A DNA stretch of 64,000 bases from Pantoea sp. WMus005 (lineage in GTDB: Bacteria; Pseudomonadota; Gammaproteobacteria; Enterobacterales; Enterobacteriaceae), in the NCBI RefSeq assembly GCF_013415305.1, contig NZ_JACBXU010000003.1, positions 372,001 through 436,000 on the forward strand, read 5' to 3'. Below the pieces are notes generated by a model. That model was not told the DNA's origin and ran no database searches. It saw nothing but the letters and a program-made list of their open reading frames with translations. The position numbers were made by a program, and so were the translations under genes. Of the stretch, positions 1-11,971 are shown piece after piece (positions within the stretch are counted from its first letter, which is position 1; the number at the start of each line of letters is the position of its first letter).

Positions 1-206
1 ACCAGGAAGTGATCCCGTTGCTGATGGTGGGGGCCGCCTGGTATCTGATCATTACTACCGTCTTGTCCGTGATTCAGTACAACGCTGAACGCTGGATGGC
101 CCGCAGCGTCACGCGTGAACCGCAACTCTCTCGCTGGCGACAGTGGCGCAACCGCGTTACACCCCTTCATCCAACCGAGGAGACCAGCCATGTCCGAAGC
201 CATTGA
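1..206 (+). CDS. Amino acid ABC transporter permease, C-terminal fragment
   Basis: The reading frame is already open at the left edge and ends at a TGA at 204-206. The visible residues contain a hydrophobic segment ending in VLSVIQYNAERWMARS, which matches the last membrane span and cytoplasmic tail of HisM/GlnP-type inner-membrane permeases. The gene overlaps the next ATPase start by 17 bp, so the two are translationally coupled. Most of the gene, including the EAA loop, lies outside the window, so the family assignment leans on the downstream ATPase and binding protein. Confidence 0.8.
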   Translation, partial: QEVIPLLMVGAAWYLIITTVLSVIQYNAERWMARSVTREPQLSRWRQWRNRVTPLHPTEETSHVRSH

Positions 207-984
207 TTACCGCACCTCAAACACGACAGGTGCCATCAGCATTACCGGCGTCAGTAAACGATTTGGTAAACACAACGCGCTGGATGATGTCTCGCTGTCG
301 CTGGAACCCGGATCGGTTACGGTGATCCTCGGACCGTCCGGTTCCGGTAAATCCACGCTGCTGCGCACCATCAATCATCTGGAGCGGGTTGACAAAGGAT
401 TCATTCAGATTGATGGCGACTATATTGGCTATCAGCAGCGCGGCAATAAGCTCTATGAGCTGAAAGAGAAAGCGATTCTGCGCCAGCGCATTAACGTCGG
501 CTATGTGTTCCAGAATTTTAATCTGTTCCCGCACCTCAGCGTGCTGGATAACCTGATTGAAGCGCCGATTGCGCATCGGCAGTTAACGAAAACGGAAGCG
601 ATACAGCGTGCGGGCGAACTGCTGGATATTGTAGGGCTGCGCCATAAAGCGGATGCCTGGCCGCGTCATCTGTCGGGCGGACAGCAGCAGCGTATCGCTA
701 TTGCGCGCGCACTGATGCTTAATCCGCGTGTCATGCTTTTCGATGAGCCGACCTCGGCGCTGGACCCGGAGCTGGTCGGTGAAGTGCTCGACGTGATTAA
801 AAAGCTGGCGCGTTCCGGAACTACGCTGGTGATTGTGACGCATGAGATCGGTTTTGCCCGTGAAGTGGCAGACAATGTGGTCTTTATGGTGGATGGCCGG
901 ATTGTAGAGCAGGGCAGCACGTTGCAGGTGCTCAATAATCCGCGTCATGAACGTACCCGCCGTTTCCTGGCGCGCGTGTTATGA
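190..984 (+). CDS. Polar amino acid ABC transporter ATP-binding protein
   Basis: A 264-residue cytoplasmic ATPase of the GlnQ/HisP type that powers uptake with the flanking permease and binding protein. Visible motifs are Walker A GPSGSGKST, a Q-loop in YVFQNFNLFPHL, the signature LSGGQQQR, Walker B VMLFDEPTSALDPE and the switch histidine in VIVTHE. QNFNLFPH and the length are typical of the amino acid subfamily. I use the ATG at 190 (MSEAIDY) rather than an upstream in-frame codon, because the longer version would run deep into the permease tail. It overlaps the binding-protein gene by ATGA at 981-984. The amino acid transported cannot be told from this sequence. Confidence 0.93.
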   Translation: MSEAIDYRTSNTTGAISITGVSKRFGKHNALDDVSLSLEPGSVTVILGPSGSGKSTLLRTINHLERVDKGFIQIDGDYIGYQQRGNKLYELKEKAILRQRINVGYVFQNFNLFPHLSVLDNLIEAPIAHRQLTKTEAIQRAGELLDIVGLRHKADAWPRHLSGGQQQRIAIARALMLNPRVMLFDEPTSALDPELVGEVLDVIKKLARSGTTLVIVTHEIGFAREVADNVVFMVDGRIVEQGSTLQVLNNPRHERTRRFLARVL

Positions 985-1880
985 GAGCGCTGACGTTAAC
1001 GGTACTGGCGTTGCTCCCGTCACTGGCTTGTTCGGCGGACGAAAGGCTCAGTGTCCAGCAAAACGAGACGCCGATACATGCCCCGGCCAATCCGCAGGCA
1101 ATCAGTAAAATTCCGGCTGACTTCCACTTTATTGAACCCGGTACGCTGACGGTGGCGACCTCGGCGACCAACTCACCGCCGCTGTCACTGCTGGCGTCAG
1201 ACAATGTCACACGGATCGGCAGCGATCCTGATATTGCCAGGCTGCTGGCTGACAGCCTGGGATTAAAGCTGAAACTGGTTCCGGCTTCGTGGGAGGACTG
1301 GCCGCTGGGCATCAGCGCCGGACGCTATGATGTCGCGATGTTCAATATTGCCGTTACCGAAGAGCGCAAAAAGAAGTTCGATTTTGCGACCTATCGCGCC
1401 GACAATCACGCCTTTGCGGTGAAAAGCGACAGTAAAATCAGCCGTATTAACAGTCCGGCTGATATTGCCGGTAAGCGGATTATCGTCTCGTCGGGCACCA
1501 ATCAGGAGCGCATATTGCTGAGCTGGGATCAGCAGAACCGGGCCAAAGGTCTGCCTGCGGTAACGCCTGTCTATCTGACTGATGATGCATCCGCAACGTT
1601 GACATTGCTGTCGGGGCGGGCCGATGCAATGTTCGGGCCTCACTCCATGGCGGCCTGGAAAGTGGCGTCACGCGGGCAGACAAAGCTGGTTGGCAGTGGG
1701 CCGTTTCGCGCCTGGGTTGCCGTGACCACCAAAAAGGGCAATGGTCTGGCCCCCGCGCTGCAGGCTGCACTCGATGACACCATCACGGGCGGGCAGTATC
1801 AACAGGTGTTGTCCCGCTGGGGCGAACAGGATGAAGCCATTGCGCACTCCACGATCAATCCACCGGGCATTGTTTACTGA
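981..1880 (+). CDS. Amino acid ABC transporter substrate-binding protein
   Basis: A 299-residue periplasmic solute-binding protein of the SBP_bac_3 fold. It has an N-terminal hydrophobic signal (RALTLTVLALLPSLACS) that could end in a signal peptidase I site or a poor lipobox; SLAC lacks the usual leucine at -3. Family features include GSDPDIARLLADSLGLKLKLVPASWEDWPLGISAGRYDVAMFN written here in pieces: the DPDIAR, DWPLGI and GRYDV motifs. ATGA coupling to the ATPase places it in the same operon, with the permease and ATPase first and the binding protein last. A 9-bp-arm hairpin follows. The ligand is unknown. Confidence 0.9.
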   Translation: MRALTLTVLALLPSLACSADERLSVQQNETPIHAPANPQAISKIPADFHFIEPGTLTVATSATNSPPLSLLASDNVTRIGSDPDIARLLADSLGLKLKLVPASWEDWPLGISAGRYDVAMFNIAVTEERKKKFDFATYRADNHAFAVKSDSKISRINSPADIAGKRIIVSSGTNQERILLSWDQQNRAKGLPAVTPVYLTDDASATLTLLSGRADAMFGPHSMAAWKVASRGQTKLVGSGPFRAWVAVTTKKGNGLAPALQAALDDTITGGQYQQVLSRWGEQDEAIAHSTINPPGIVY

Positions 1881-1886
1881 GTCTGC

Positions 1887-1916
1887 AGAACCGGCTCGCC
1901 TGCTGCGGCCGGTTCT
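1887..1916 (+). terminator. Hairpin after ABC operon
   Basis: Perfect 9-bp inverted repeat AGAACCGGC / GCCGGTTCT with a 12-nt loop, seven bases after the binding-protein stop. There is no T-tract behind it, so it may be an mRNA-stabilising hairpin rather than a strong intrinsic terminator. Confidence 0.45.
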
Positions 1917-2028
1917 CAACCTGATGAGCACAGAATTGAACTACACTCTCCAGCGTTAGTGATTTATCCTGCCCGCCTGTTTCCGTAAAATCCTCACTGT
2001 GTGGCGGAGTAATTGACCTGGAAGCCCC

Positions 2029-2589
2029 ATGAAAATCAGATTCCTTTCTGCCAATGAGCCAAAACTGGCTGAGGTGCGCAAAATACTCGAACCCATCGGG
2101 GTCGAAGTCCTGCCCATCGCCCGTCGCATCGAAGAAATTCAGACAGAAAATGAGCTCGACCTGGTACGCGATAAACTGACCAAAGCTTTTTCACTGATTG
2201 GGCGACCGCTGTTTGTGGAGCATACCGGCCTCTATCTGGATGGCCTCAATGGTCTGCCTGCCGGTCTGACCCGCATCTTCTGGAACCGTCTGGACGCGGA
2301 GCGCTTTACCGCGCTGGTGCAGGGGCTGGACAGTCAGGCCGTGACGGCCAAAACGGTGCTGGGCTACTGCGATGGCCGCAAAATGTACCAGTTTTCGGGT
2401 GAGCTGCGCGGTACTATCGCCGCGAAACCTGCCGGGACGCGCGGCTTCCAGTGGGACTGCGTGTTTATTCCTGAAGGCTATGAGCAGACCTTTGCCGAAA
2501 TGGGCGAACTCAAGAATGAGATTTCGATGCGGCGCATCGCGCTGGATCGCTTCGCCACCTTTTTAAAAACCTCGCGGGGAGTGGCATGA
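2029..2589 (+). CDS. HAM1/RdgB-like non-canonical NTP pyrophosphatase
   Basis: A 186-residue member of the HAM1/ITPA fold, which normally hydrolyses dITP or XTP to the monophosphate and keeps damaged purines out of DNA. The N-terminal SANEPKLAEVRKIL matches the (T/S)xNxxKxxE substrate-binding motif. LNGLPAG and the C-terminal GTRGFQWD...GYEQTFAEM segment match ITPases. However, the DDSGL catalytic motif of RdgB reads EHTGL here, so the acidic general base is a histidine. It is divergent from housekeeping RdgB and is probably a second copy. It overlaps the SIR2 gene by ATGA, so the two products are likely made together. Biochemical activity is uncertain because of the substitution. Confidence 0.82.
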   Translation: MKIRFLSANEPKLAEVRKILEPIGVEVLPIARRIEEIQTENELDLVRDKLTKAFSLIGRPLFVEHTGLYLDGLNGLPAGLTRIFWNRLDAERFTALVQGLDSQAVTAKTVLGYCDGRKMYQFSGELRGTIAAKPAGTRGFQWDCVFIPEGYEQTFAEMGELKNEISMRRIALDRFATFLKTSRGVA

Positions 2590-3380
2590 AACCTGAACTC
2601 AAACGCGCCTATGATTCCGGCAAACTGATTCTGTTTGCCGGTGCCGGTATTTCGCGCAATTTTGGCCTTCCCGAGTGGCATGAACTGATCGCTCATCTGG
2701 CTAACGAACTGGGCTATGACCCAAAAATCTTCAATACTTATGGCACGCATCTGTCGCTGGCGGAGTATTACAAACAGAAAAAGGGGTCGCTTGGCCCGCT
2801 GCGCAGCTGGATGGATCGTGAGTGGCATCGCCCGGATATCGATGTCCGGTCTTCTGAAATTCATACCATGATTACGCAGGGTAACTTCTCGCGTATCTAC
2901 ACCACCAATTACGATCGCTGGCTGGAAGCGGCGCATGAAGCGCACGGCGTACCCTATTACAAAGTGGCCAACGCTGCCGATCTCGTCTCTTTAACAGAAG
3001 ATAAGCGTCACATCATCAAACTTCACGGTGACTTCGATGATGACACCTCAATCGTGCTCGATGAGAGCAGTTACTTTGAACGTCTCTATTTTGACTCGCC
3101 GCTCGACATCAAACTGACTCACGATGTGATGGGCAATTCCGTGTTGTTTGTCGGCTACAGCATCAGTGATTTCAACATTCGCCTGCTGTTTTACCGCCTG
3201 ACCAAAATGTGGGGCCGCACCGGGCTGGCGACCGCCAGGCCAAAATCGTATCTGTTCACCAACCGCAATAACCCGGTGGCTAAAGAAGTGCTGGGGCAGT
3301 GGGGGATCGAGGTGATCGTTTCCGAAGAGGACGATCCACGCAAGGCGCTGGCGATGTTCCTTGAAGAGTTGCTGGTGTAG
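2586..3380 (+). CDS. SIR2-family NAD-dependent protein (SIR2_2 type)
   Basis: A 264-residue soluble protein with the complete set of SIR2-like motifs: LFAGAGIS near residue 17 (NAD-binding), IYTTNYDRWLE around residue 105, KLHGDFDD near residue 145 and VGYSISDFNIR near residue 197. It lacks the zinc-finger cysteines of deacetylating sirtuins and resembles the bacterial SIR2 proteins that hydrolyse NAD+ in phage defence (Thoeris, DSR, SIR2-HerA, SIR2-Ago). It is translationally coupled to the HAM1-like gene. There is no transmembrane segment and no extra sensor domain, so any sensing would have to come from the partner. A defence role is inference from family and pairing, not shown by the sequence. 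Confidence 0.85.
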   Translation: MKPELKRAYDSGKLILFAGAGISRNFGLPEWHELIAHLANELGYDPKIFNTYGTHLSLAEYYKQKKGSLGPLRSWMDREWHRPDIDVRSSEIHTMITQGNFSRIYTTNYDRWLEAAHEAHGVPYYKVANAADLVSLTEDKRHIIKLHGDFDDDTSIVLDESSYFERLYFDSPLDIKLTHDVMGNSVLFVGYSISDFNIRLLFYRLTKMWGRTGLATARPKSYLFTNRNNPVAKEVLGQWGIEVIVSEEDDPRKALAMFLEELLV

Positions 3381-3501
3381 TCGGCCTGATTTCCCGCAGA
3401 GAAGCGTCAGGAAAAAGAAAAAAACCTGCGCCCGGTTAAGGTTAGCCTGCGCACGACGGATATATCCTATTCTCTGCTGGCAAAGGCTAACTGGCATGAT
3501 A

Positions 3502-3521
3502 TACTGTATGTATACACAGTA
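3502..3521 (+). promoter_or_regulatory. LexA (SOS) box
   Basis: TACTGTATGTATACACAGTA is a perfect match to the CTG-N10-CAG LexA operator with the expected alternating AT core. It ends 15 bp before the yebG start codon, so it would cover the promoter. It lies downstream of the SIR2 stop codon and therefore does not place the HAM1-SIR2 pair under SOS control. Confidence 0.93.
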
Positions 3522-3536
3522 CCTGAGGGCGAAAAG

Positions 3537-3878
3537 ATGGCTGTTGAAACAAAATTTGTTGTAGTCAGAAAGGGTGAAGAGAAGATGACGTTTGCCAACA
3601 AGAAAGAGGCCGATGCCTACGACAAAATGCTCGATATGGCCGAAGCTTTCACCGACTGGCTGTTACAGCATCAACCTGCACTGGATGAATCTCAGGCGGA
3701 AACGCTGGGCCTGCTGATTGCAGAACAGAAAGATGCGGTTCAGCATATTCTGCGTACCAGCAAACTGCCTGAAGCCGCAGCAACGATCACCCAGGCTGAA
3801 GCCGTGCCAGACGATGGTACGGATGAGCAGGCAGACGAGCCTGCAGCAAAGAAAGTGCGCGCCGTTAAAGCCGCTTAA
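3537..3878 (+). CDS. yebG: DNA damage-inducible protein YebG
   Basis: A 113-residue protein whose N-terminal half (MAVETKFVVVRKGEEKMTFANKK and the DKMLDMAEAF segment) is the conserved YebG domain. YebG is a small SOS-regulated protein of unknown biochemical function in Escherichia coli. The acidic then lysine/alanine-rich tail (EQADEPAAKKVRAVKAA) is typical low-complexity variation in the family. The LexA box directly upstream confirms the identity. It is monocistronic, followed by a strong hairpin. Confidence 0.93.
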   Translation: MAVETKFVVVRKGEEKMTFANKKEADAYDKMLDMAEAFTDWLLQHQPALDESQAETLGLLIAEQKDAVQHILRTSKLPEAAATITQAEAVPDDGTDEQADEPAAKKVRAVKAA

Positions 3879-3885
3879 TCGCCAC

Positions 3886-3920
3886 AACGCCGGAAGCGAA
3901 CCTTCCGGCGTTGCTGTTTC
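3886..3920 (+). terminator. yebG terminator
   Basis: Perfect 11-bp stem AACGCCGGAAG / CTTCCGGCGTT with a 5-nt loop, eight bases after the yebG stop, followed by a modest T-rich stretch. Probably the intrinsic terminator of yebG. Confidence 0.7.
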
Positions 3921-4377
3921 AGAGGGGATAATTCGTTCCTCCCTGACTATTTATAACTTTTGCTTTTGTCGTTACATTCTCCCTATTCTGTCGCCTGTAA
4001 TTTCTTATCCCAGCACCTCATTGTTATCCGGAATGTTGATCTGATTCACCCTTATTCTCTGCGCTTGTCTCTGTTGCATTAAGCTGGAGCCAATAATATT
4101 GATTTTACACTATGAATTTTAGAATCTCGTTTCCACTGGCTTCGTTCCGCCCTTCGCTAATAATTATCATCAGGTTTCATTACATGCGTTAGTGGGAAGG
4201 GTTATCTGACCTGCTGTTATATTTCTCTTGCTCTGACTCCAACAAAAAAACCTGTCATAACCAGGCGGGAATAATAGTGCTGTTAATTTTTAATTAACTC
4301 ACAGTTTCTCGAAATAGAAATATTCGTTCCTGTTCATTTTCAAAAACCAATGATAAGGTGGCCCTGTTTTCAGCGAA
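3921..4377. other. AT-rich intergenic region and bgl leader promoter zone
   Basis: About 450 bp of AT-rich sequence without a credible gene. It must hold the promoter of the porin-bgl operon because the first RAT element follows it. I could not fix a -35/-10 pair or a CRP site with confidence. Confidence 0.5.
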
Positions 4378-4405
4378 GGGTTGTTACTGGATAACAGGCA
4401 AAACC
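4378..4405 (+). promoter_or_regulatory. RAT 1 (BglG-type ribonucleic antiterminator)
   Basis: The sequence contains TTGTTACTG and then AACAGGCAAAACC, the two conserved halves of the BglG/SacY/LicT RNA target. Its 3' end overlaps the 5' arm of the following terminator, the arrangement that makes antitermination work. The second position region (GGG instead of GGA) deviates slightly from the other two copies. Confidence 0.85.
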
Positions 4406-4453
4406 TAAGCGTCCCCTGGTGTTTACCGCTATGGGTCGCTTAGGTTTTTTTTT
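4402..4453 (+). terminator. Leader terminator in front of the porin gene
   Basis: AACCTAAGCG pairs with CGCTTAGGTT and is followed by nine T residues. It overlaps RAT 1 by four bases, so BglG bound to the RAT would prevent it forming and let transcription reach the porin gene. Confidence 0.88.
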
Positions 4454-4606
4454 GCACTTTATTTAATTTTTTTGAAAAGCACTGTTAATCAATAGTTTAT
4501 TTAATTAAAGCACCTCAAGGTAGTTAAGGTCTGAGCATGATGATAGGAGAGCTGACGCTCTCTTGTGAACCATGACGCCATTAATATTTAATAACAGGTT
4601 GCCAAA

Positions 4607-5953
4607 ATGAAATATAAAAGCATGCTGTGCGCATTTTCATTTTTAATTTTCTCGCCCCTATCAGAAGCACAGGAGTGGAACGGGGCTGTGCCAGGATTTG
4701 AATCTCCACCTGACCCTCTTTTCGGCGAGATGTTCGGCCTTCGTAAAACGCTTAGTGATAATGGATTTACCTATAACTTTGGCTACCTCAGTCAGTTCGG
4801 ATGGAATGGCGGTGGCGGTTATAACCATGATTCACATCTCGCCTATATTGATCAGTTCGCACTAACGTTCAATCAGGATCTCGAACACTGGACAGGTATT
4901 CCCGATGCGCGTATCGAAGGAAATATCGTTAACCGTAATCACAATGATAACCTCACTACCAAACGGACACAGGATACCCGAGTCAATTTTAATGATTTAA
5001 CGCAGGAGAGCTGGGGCGGACAATCAATTACCCGACTGGGTTGGCTGACTTTTGCCAGGAGTTTCGATGACAGGCGTCTGACATGGCGTATCGGAATGAT
5101 GAACAAGGTTCAGACCTTCGATCAGATTATACCCTGTGACTTTCAGATGCTTTCTCAGTGTGGCGGAAAATCCGCAAACTCACTGACCTGGAACAACTGG
5201 AATGTTCACACCTGGGGAACCACACTGGAATATAACGTGACGCCTGTCGTCACCCTGAAAGGCGGTGTGATGGAGCAAAACCCTGACGCTTCCAGTCGTC
5301 ATCACGCCTGGAGTAGTTCCACCAGGGGCAGTAAAGGCGTCTTGCTGCCGGTGGAGATCGAAGCCCGCCCGATATTTAATGGTCTGCCCGGTGCCTACAA
5401 TCTGGGGGTGGTTTTTACCAATGCCCCACAAACTGATCTCTACCGCGGCCGCTCAGGCGGCGCGGGTGCAGATGATCCCAGCGGTTATGATAAGCACAAT
5501 CGAACGTGGTTTCTTTACGCCGGGCTTAACCAGCAGTTGACGCGACATCAGGATGATGTGAATCGCGGGTTAAGTACCTCCGTCAGTATGAGCCTGGCCG
5601 ATCAGCGCACTAACTACATGCATTCGGTTTATGCGGCTTCGCTTCGCTATCGTGGTCTGTTTGACGCCCGTCCGGAGGACTGGATCGGCGTTGGCCTGAC
5701 CTGGACGGAGATGAGCAATCAATACGCGCGTAATCAGCGCTTCATGAATACAATGGGCGCCTTTTCTGACTATAACGATTCTGCTTATCATCCGGTGCCG
5801 GGGCATTCGCTGAATGGGGAATTTTATTACCGGTTTCGTCCCTTCTCATGGCTGGAGCTACAACCTGGTATTCAATACTGGCACCATCCGGCTGGGATTT
5901 CCCGCACGCAGGATGCCTGGGTCACTGAACTTAAAACGGTCGTCACTTTTTAA
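4607..5953 (+). CDS. OprB-family carbohydrate-selective porin
   Basis: A 448-residue outer membrane beta-barrel with an N-terminal signal peptide (MKYKSMLCAFSFLIFSPLSEA). The alternating aromatic/polar strands, the DPLFGEMFGLRKTLSDNGF opening, the GGGGYNHDSHLAYIDQ region and the FSWLELQPGIQYWHHP...T-F end with a terminal phenylalanine fit the OprB family (PF04966). OprB proteins carry sugars across the outer membrane. Here it precedes bglG and is behind RAT 1, so it should be induced with the PTS and probably admits aryl-beta-glucosides such as arbutin or salicin. Classical bgl and arb operons lack a porin at the front, although BglH-type porins occur at the end of bgl in E. coli. Confidence 0.88.
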   Translation: MKYKSMLCAFSFLIFSPLSEAQEWNGAVPGFESPPDPLFGEMFGLRKTLSDNGFTYNFGYLSQFGWNGGGGYNHDSHLAYIDQFALTFNQDLEHWTGIPDARIEGNIVNRNHNDNLTTKRTQDTRVNFNDLTQESWGGQSITRLGWLTFARSFDDRRLTWRIGMMNKVQTFDQIIPCDFQMLSQCGGKSANSLTWNNWNVHTWGTTLEYNVTPVVTLKGGVMEQNPDASSRHHAWSSSTRGSKGVLLPVEIEARPIFNGLPGAYNLGVVFTNAPQTDLYRGRSGGAGADDPSGYDKHNRTWFLYAGLNQQLTRHQDDVNRGLSTSVSMSLADQRTNYMHSVYAASLRYRGLFDARPEDWIGVGLTWTEMSNQYARNQRFMNTMGAFSDYNDSAYHPVPGHSLNGEFYYRFRPFSWLELQPGIQYWHHPAGISRTQDAWVTELKTVVTF

Positions 5954-5996
5954 GTTCATCAGCGGATGACGATCGCTGTCACGTTTCTGTTGGTGA

Positions 5997-6950
<954 letters not shown>

Positions 6951-6962
6951 GTCCCATAAACT

Positions 6963-6986
6963 GGATTGTTACTGCTTACCGCAGGC

Positions 6987-6992
<6 letters not shown>
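6963..6992 (+). promoter_or_regulatory. RAT 3 before bglF
   Basis: GGATTGTTACTGC, TTACC and GCAGGCAAAACC: the closest of the three copies to the BglG/LicT consensus. It starts 12 bases after the bglG stop. Confidence 0.94.
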
Positions 6993-10353
<3,361 letters not shown>

Positions 10354-10364
10354 TTCCCGTGCTC

Positions 10365-10406
10365 AGTGGTACAGCGCGGTTGCCGCGCTGTACCACTTAT
10401 TTTATT
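10365..10406. terminator. Bidirectional terminator between bglB and fic
   Basis: A perfect 15-bp stem (AGTGGTACAGCGCGG / CCGCGCTGTACCACT) with a 3-nt loop, flanked by TTATTTTATT on one side. It lies between convergent genes and probably stops both transcripts. Confidence 0.85.
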
Positions 10407-10411
10407 CCCAC

Positions 10412-11539
10412 TCAGTCCGTTTCGCGGGATTTAACCTGATAGCGGGTGCTCCTGCCACCTCCCTCAAGCCGGTAAAGACAGCCTTTTTCAACCAGATAGG
10501 CCAGATGACGGGTCGCGGTGGCTTTACTCACTTTCGCCACCTTCTGATACTGGCCGGCACTGATTCCCAGTTCAAAACCCTGCTCGCCGCCATCTAACAG
10601 TCGGTTCAGTACTTTTACCTGCTCCGGACTCAATCCTATCCCCTGATGCCGGAGCCAGAAACGCGCTTTGATCTGGATACGATCAATAACGCTCATCGCC
10701 TGTTTCAGGCTCTCATCCAGAATATCCAGAAACCACACCAGCCAGCTGGTGATGTCCAGACCGCCTTTCTGAGTCTGCTCCAGGATGCGGTAATAACCGG
10801 CACGCTGCGCCAGAATGGCCGGTGACATGGCATAGAGGCGAATACTCTGGCTGTCGGCCTGCGCCAATGCCAGGTCGGTTAACGCGCGCGTGATACGACC
10901 GTTACCGTCATCAAAAGGATGCAATGTGACAAACCACAGATGGCAGATGGCGGCACGCAGCAGCGGGTCCAGCATCACATCATTCTGACTGCTATTGAAC
11001 CACTCAATAAATTGCGTCAGCTGGGATTCCAGACCCTGTCGCGGTGGAGCCTCAAAATGAACCCTGGGCCGATCGATTCGTCCCGAGATGACCTGCATCG
11101 GTTCACTGCCACGCAGCGTGCCAACGCTCAGGCGCTGCACTGTCCATTCATCGGCCGGGAAGAGCCAGTGATGCCACTGACATAATCGTTCCAGCGTCAG
11201 CGGCTGGCTGCGATTGTTTATCGCATCCAGCATCATCGCGGCCAGGCCTTCTGATCGATCAGAAACCGGATAGGGTTGTTCTTCCGTCACGCCTAACCGG
11301 CGCGCCAGCGAGGAGCGCACTGACTGCACGTTGACCCGCTCCTCTTCAATCGCAGAAGAGGAGAGGATATTGCTCAGCAGGGTATCAAGTGTCTGGGACT
11401 CGCTGTCTGACTGAAGGCTGGCACGGCCCAGCAGCAAACCGCGCTGCTGTTGCAGGTGGCGCAGACGAGGTAACAGCACAGCATCCTGCCACTGAAAATG
11501 GGGCCAGTCCGGCTGTTGCCAGATCCAGTTCACGCTCAT
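10412..11539 (-). CDS. Fic-family protein with N-terminal DUF4172 and C-terminal winged helix
   Basis: A 375-residue putative AMP-transferase. The opening (MSVNWIWQQPDWPHFQW) is the DUF4172 type. SSAIEEER resembles the (S/T)xxxE inhibitory helix that blocks ATP gamma-phosphate. HPFDDGNGRITR is a complete Fic active-site loop with catalytic histidine. The last 75 residues (GISAGQYQKVAKVSKATATRHL...) look like a winged helix-turn-helix, so the protein may bind DNA and regulate itself. I chose the ATG at 11539: the upstream GTG at 11593 would translate a palindrome that looks like the operator. Target protein unknown. It is monocistronic. Confidence 0.88.
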   Translation of the reverse strand: MSVNWIWQQPDWPHFQWQDAVLLPRLRHLQQQRGLLLGRASLQSDSESQTLDTLLSNILSSSAIEEERVNVQSVRSSLARRLGVTEEQPYPVSDRSEGLAAMMLDAINNRSQPLTLERLCQWHHWLFPADEWTVQRLSVGTLRGSEPMQVISGRIDRPRVHFEAPPRQGLESQLTQFIEWFNSSQNDVMLDPLLRAAICHLWFVTLHPFDDGNGRITRALTDLALAQADSQSIRLYAMSPAILAQRAGYYRILEQTQKGGLDITSWLVWFLDILDESLKQAMSVIDRIQIKARFWLRHQGIGLSPEQVKVLNRLLDGGEQGFELGISAGQYQKVAKVSKATATRHLAYLVEKGCLYRLEGGGRSTRYQVKSRETD

Positions 11540-11543
11540 AGTC

Positions 11544-11628
11544 GGCTCACAATCAGAAAGAATGAGCCGAATAGATGATTCTATTCGGCTCACATAATGA
11601 GTCGATAATAACGCATATTTGGCTCACA
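11544..11628 (-). promoter_or_regulatory. Palindrome and repeated half-sites upstream of fic
   Basis: GAGCCGAATAGA (11564-11575) and TCTATTCGGCTC (11580-11591) form a perfect 12-bp inverted repeat with a 4-bp centre. The half-site GGCTCACA occurs three times on the plus strand at 11544, 11587 and 11621. The cluster lies 5 to 90 bp before the fic start codon and is a likely operator, plausibly for the winged-helix domain of Fic itself. Confidence 0.65.
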
Positions 11629-11652
11629 GGCCAGTCGGGCGGAATTGAGTGC

Positions 11653-11676
11653 AAAAAAAAGGACCCGAAGGTCCTG
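11653..11676 (-). terminator. Terminator of the 34-residue membrane protein gene
   Basis: Read on the minus strand: GGACC, TTCG tetraloop, GGTCC/GGGTCC stem and then eight T residues. It starts six bases after the small ORF stop. A classical strong intrinsic terminator, and good evidence that the short gene in front of it is real. Confidence 0.88.
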
Positions 11677-11681
11677 TTTGC

Positions 11682-11786
11682 TTAGCGGGAGAACTGCATA
11701 AAGGTGTCTGAATAGTAGTGAACGATCCAGGCGACATACGCTAACCAGACAACCATCCCAACAGCCAGTCCTGATTTACCGATCAT
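11682..11786 (-). CDS. 34-residue single-span membrane protein
   Basis: A short ORF starting with MIGKSGLAVGMVVWLAYVAW and ending HYYSDTFMQFSR. The first 24 residues form one hydrophobic span, followed by a polar aromatic tail. It has a clear ribosome site (GGAGAAAAAACA before ATG) and a perfect intrinsic terminator directly after the stop, so it looks like a free-standing small gene. I do not recognise the family. It is comparable in size with enterobacterial small membrane proteins such as those that modulate transporters or stress responses, but no function can be assigned. Confidence 0.68.
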   Translation of the reverse strand: MIGKSGLAVGMVVWLAYVAWIVHYYSDTFMQFSR

Positions 11787-11971
11787 TGTTTTTTCTCCAC
11801 TGCGATAAGGGGGCTACAACAACTGTTGACATAAACTGACAGTAATAGCGGGCAGCAGTATTGTTGCAGATCAAAAAAAGCCCCGGTGATGAGCAAAGGC
11901 ATAACCCCTTTGCGATCAACTTCCCTGCATCACGCCCAGTGAGACGCCTGTCACGTCGGGATGACCCCCAT

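Noticed and set aside
11540..11593. GTG start 18 codons upstream for the Fic protein
   Set aside because: Those codons run through the palindromic operator and the family N-terminus begins at the ATG at 11539.
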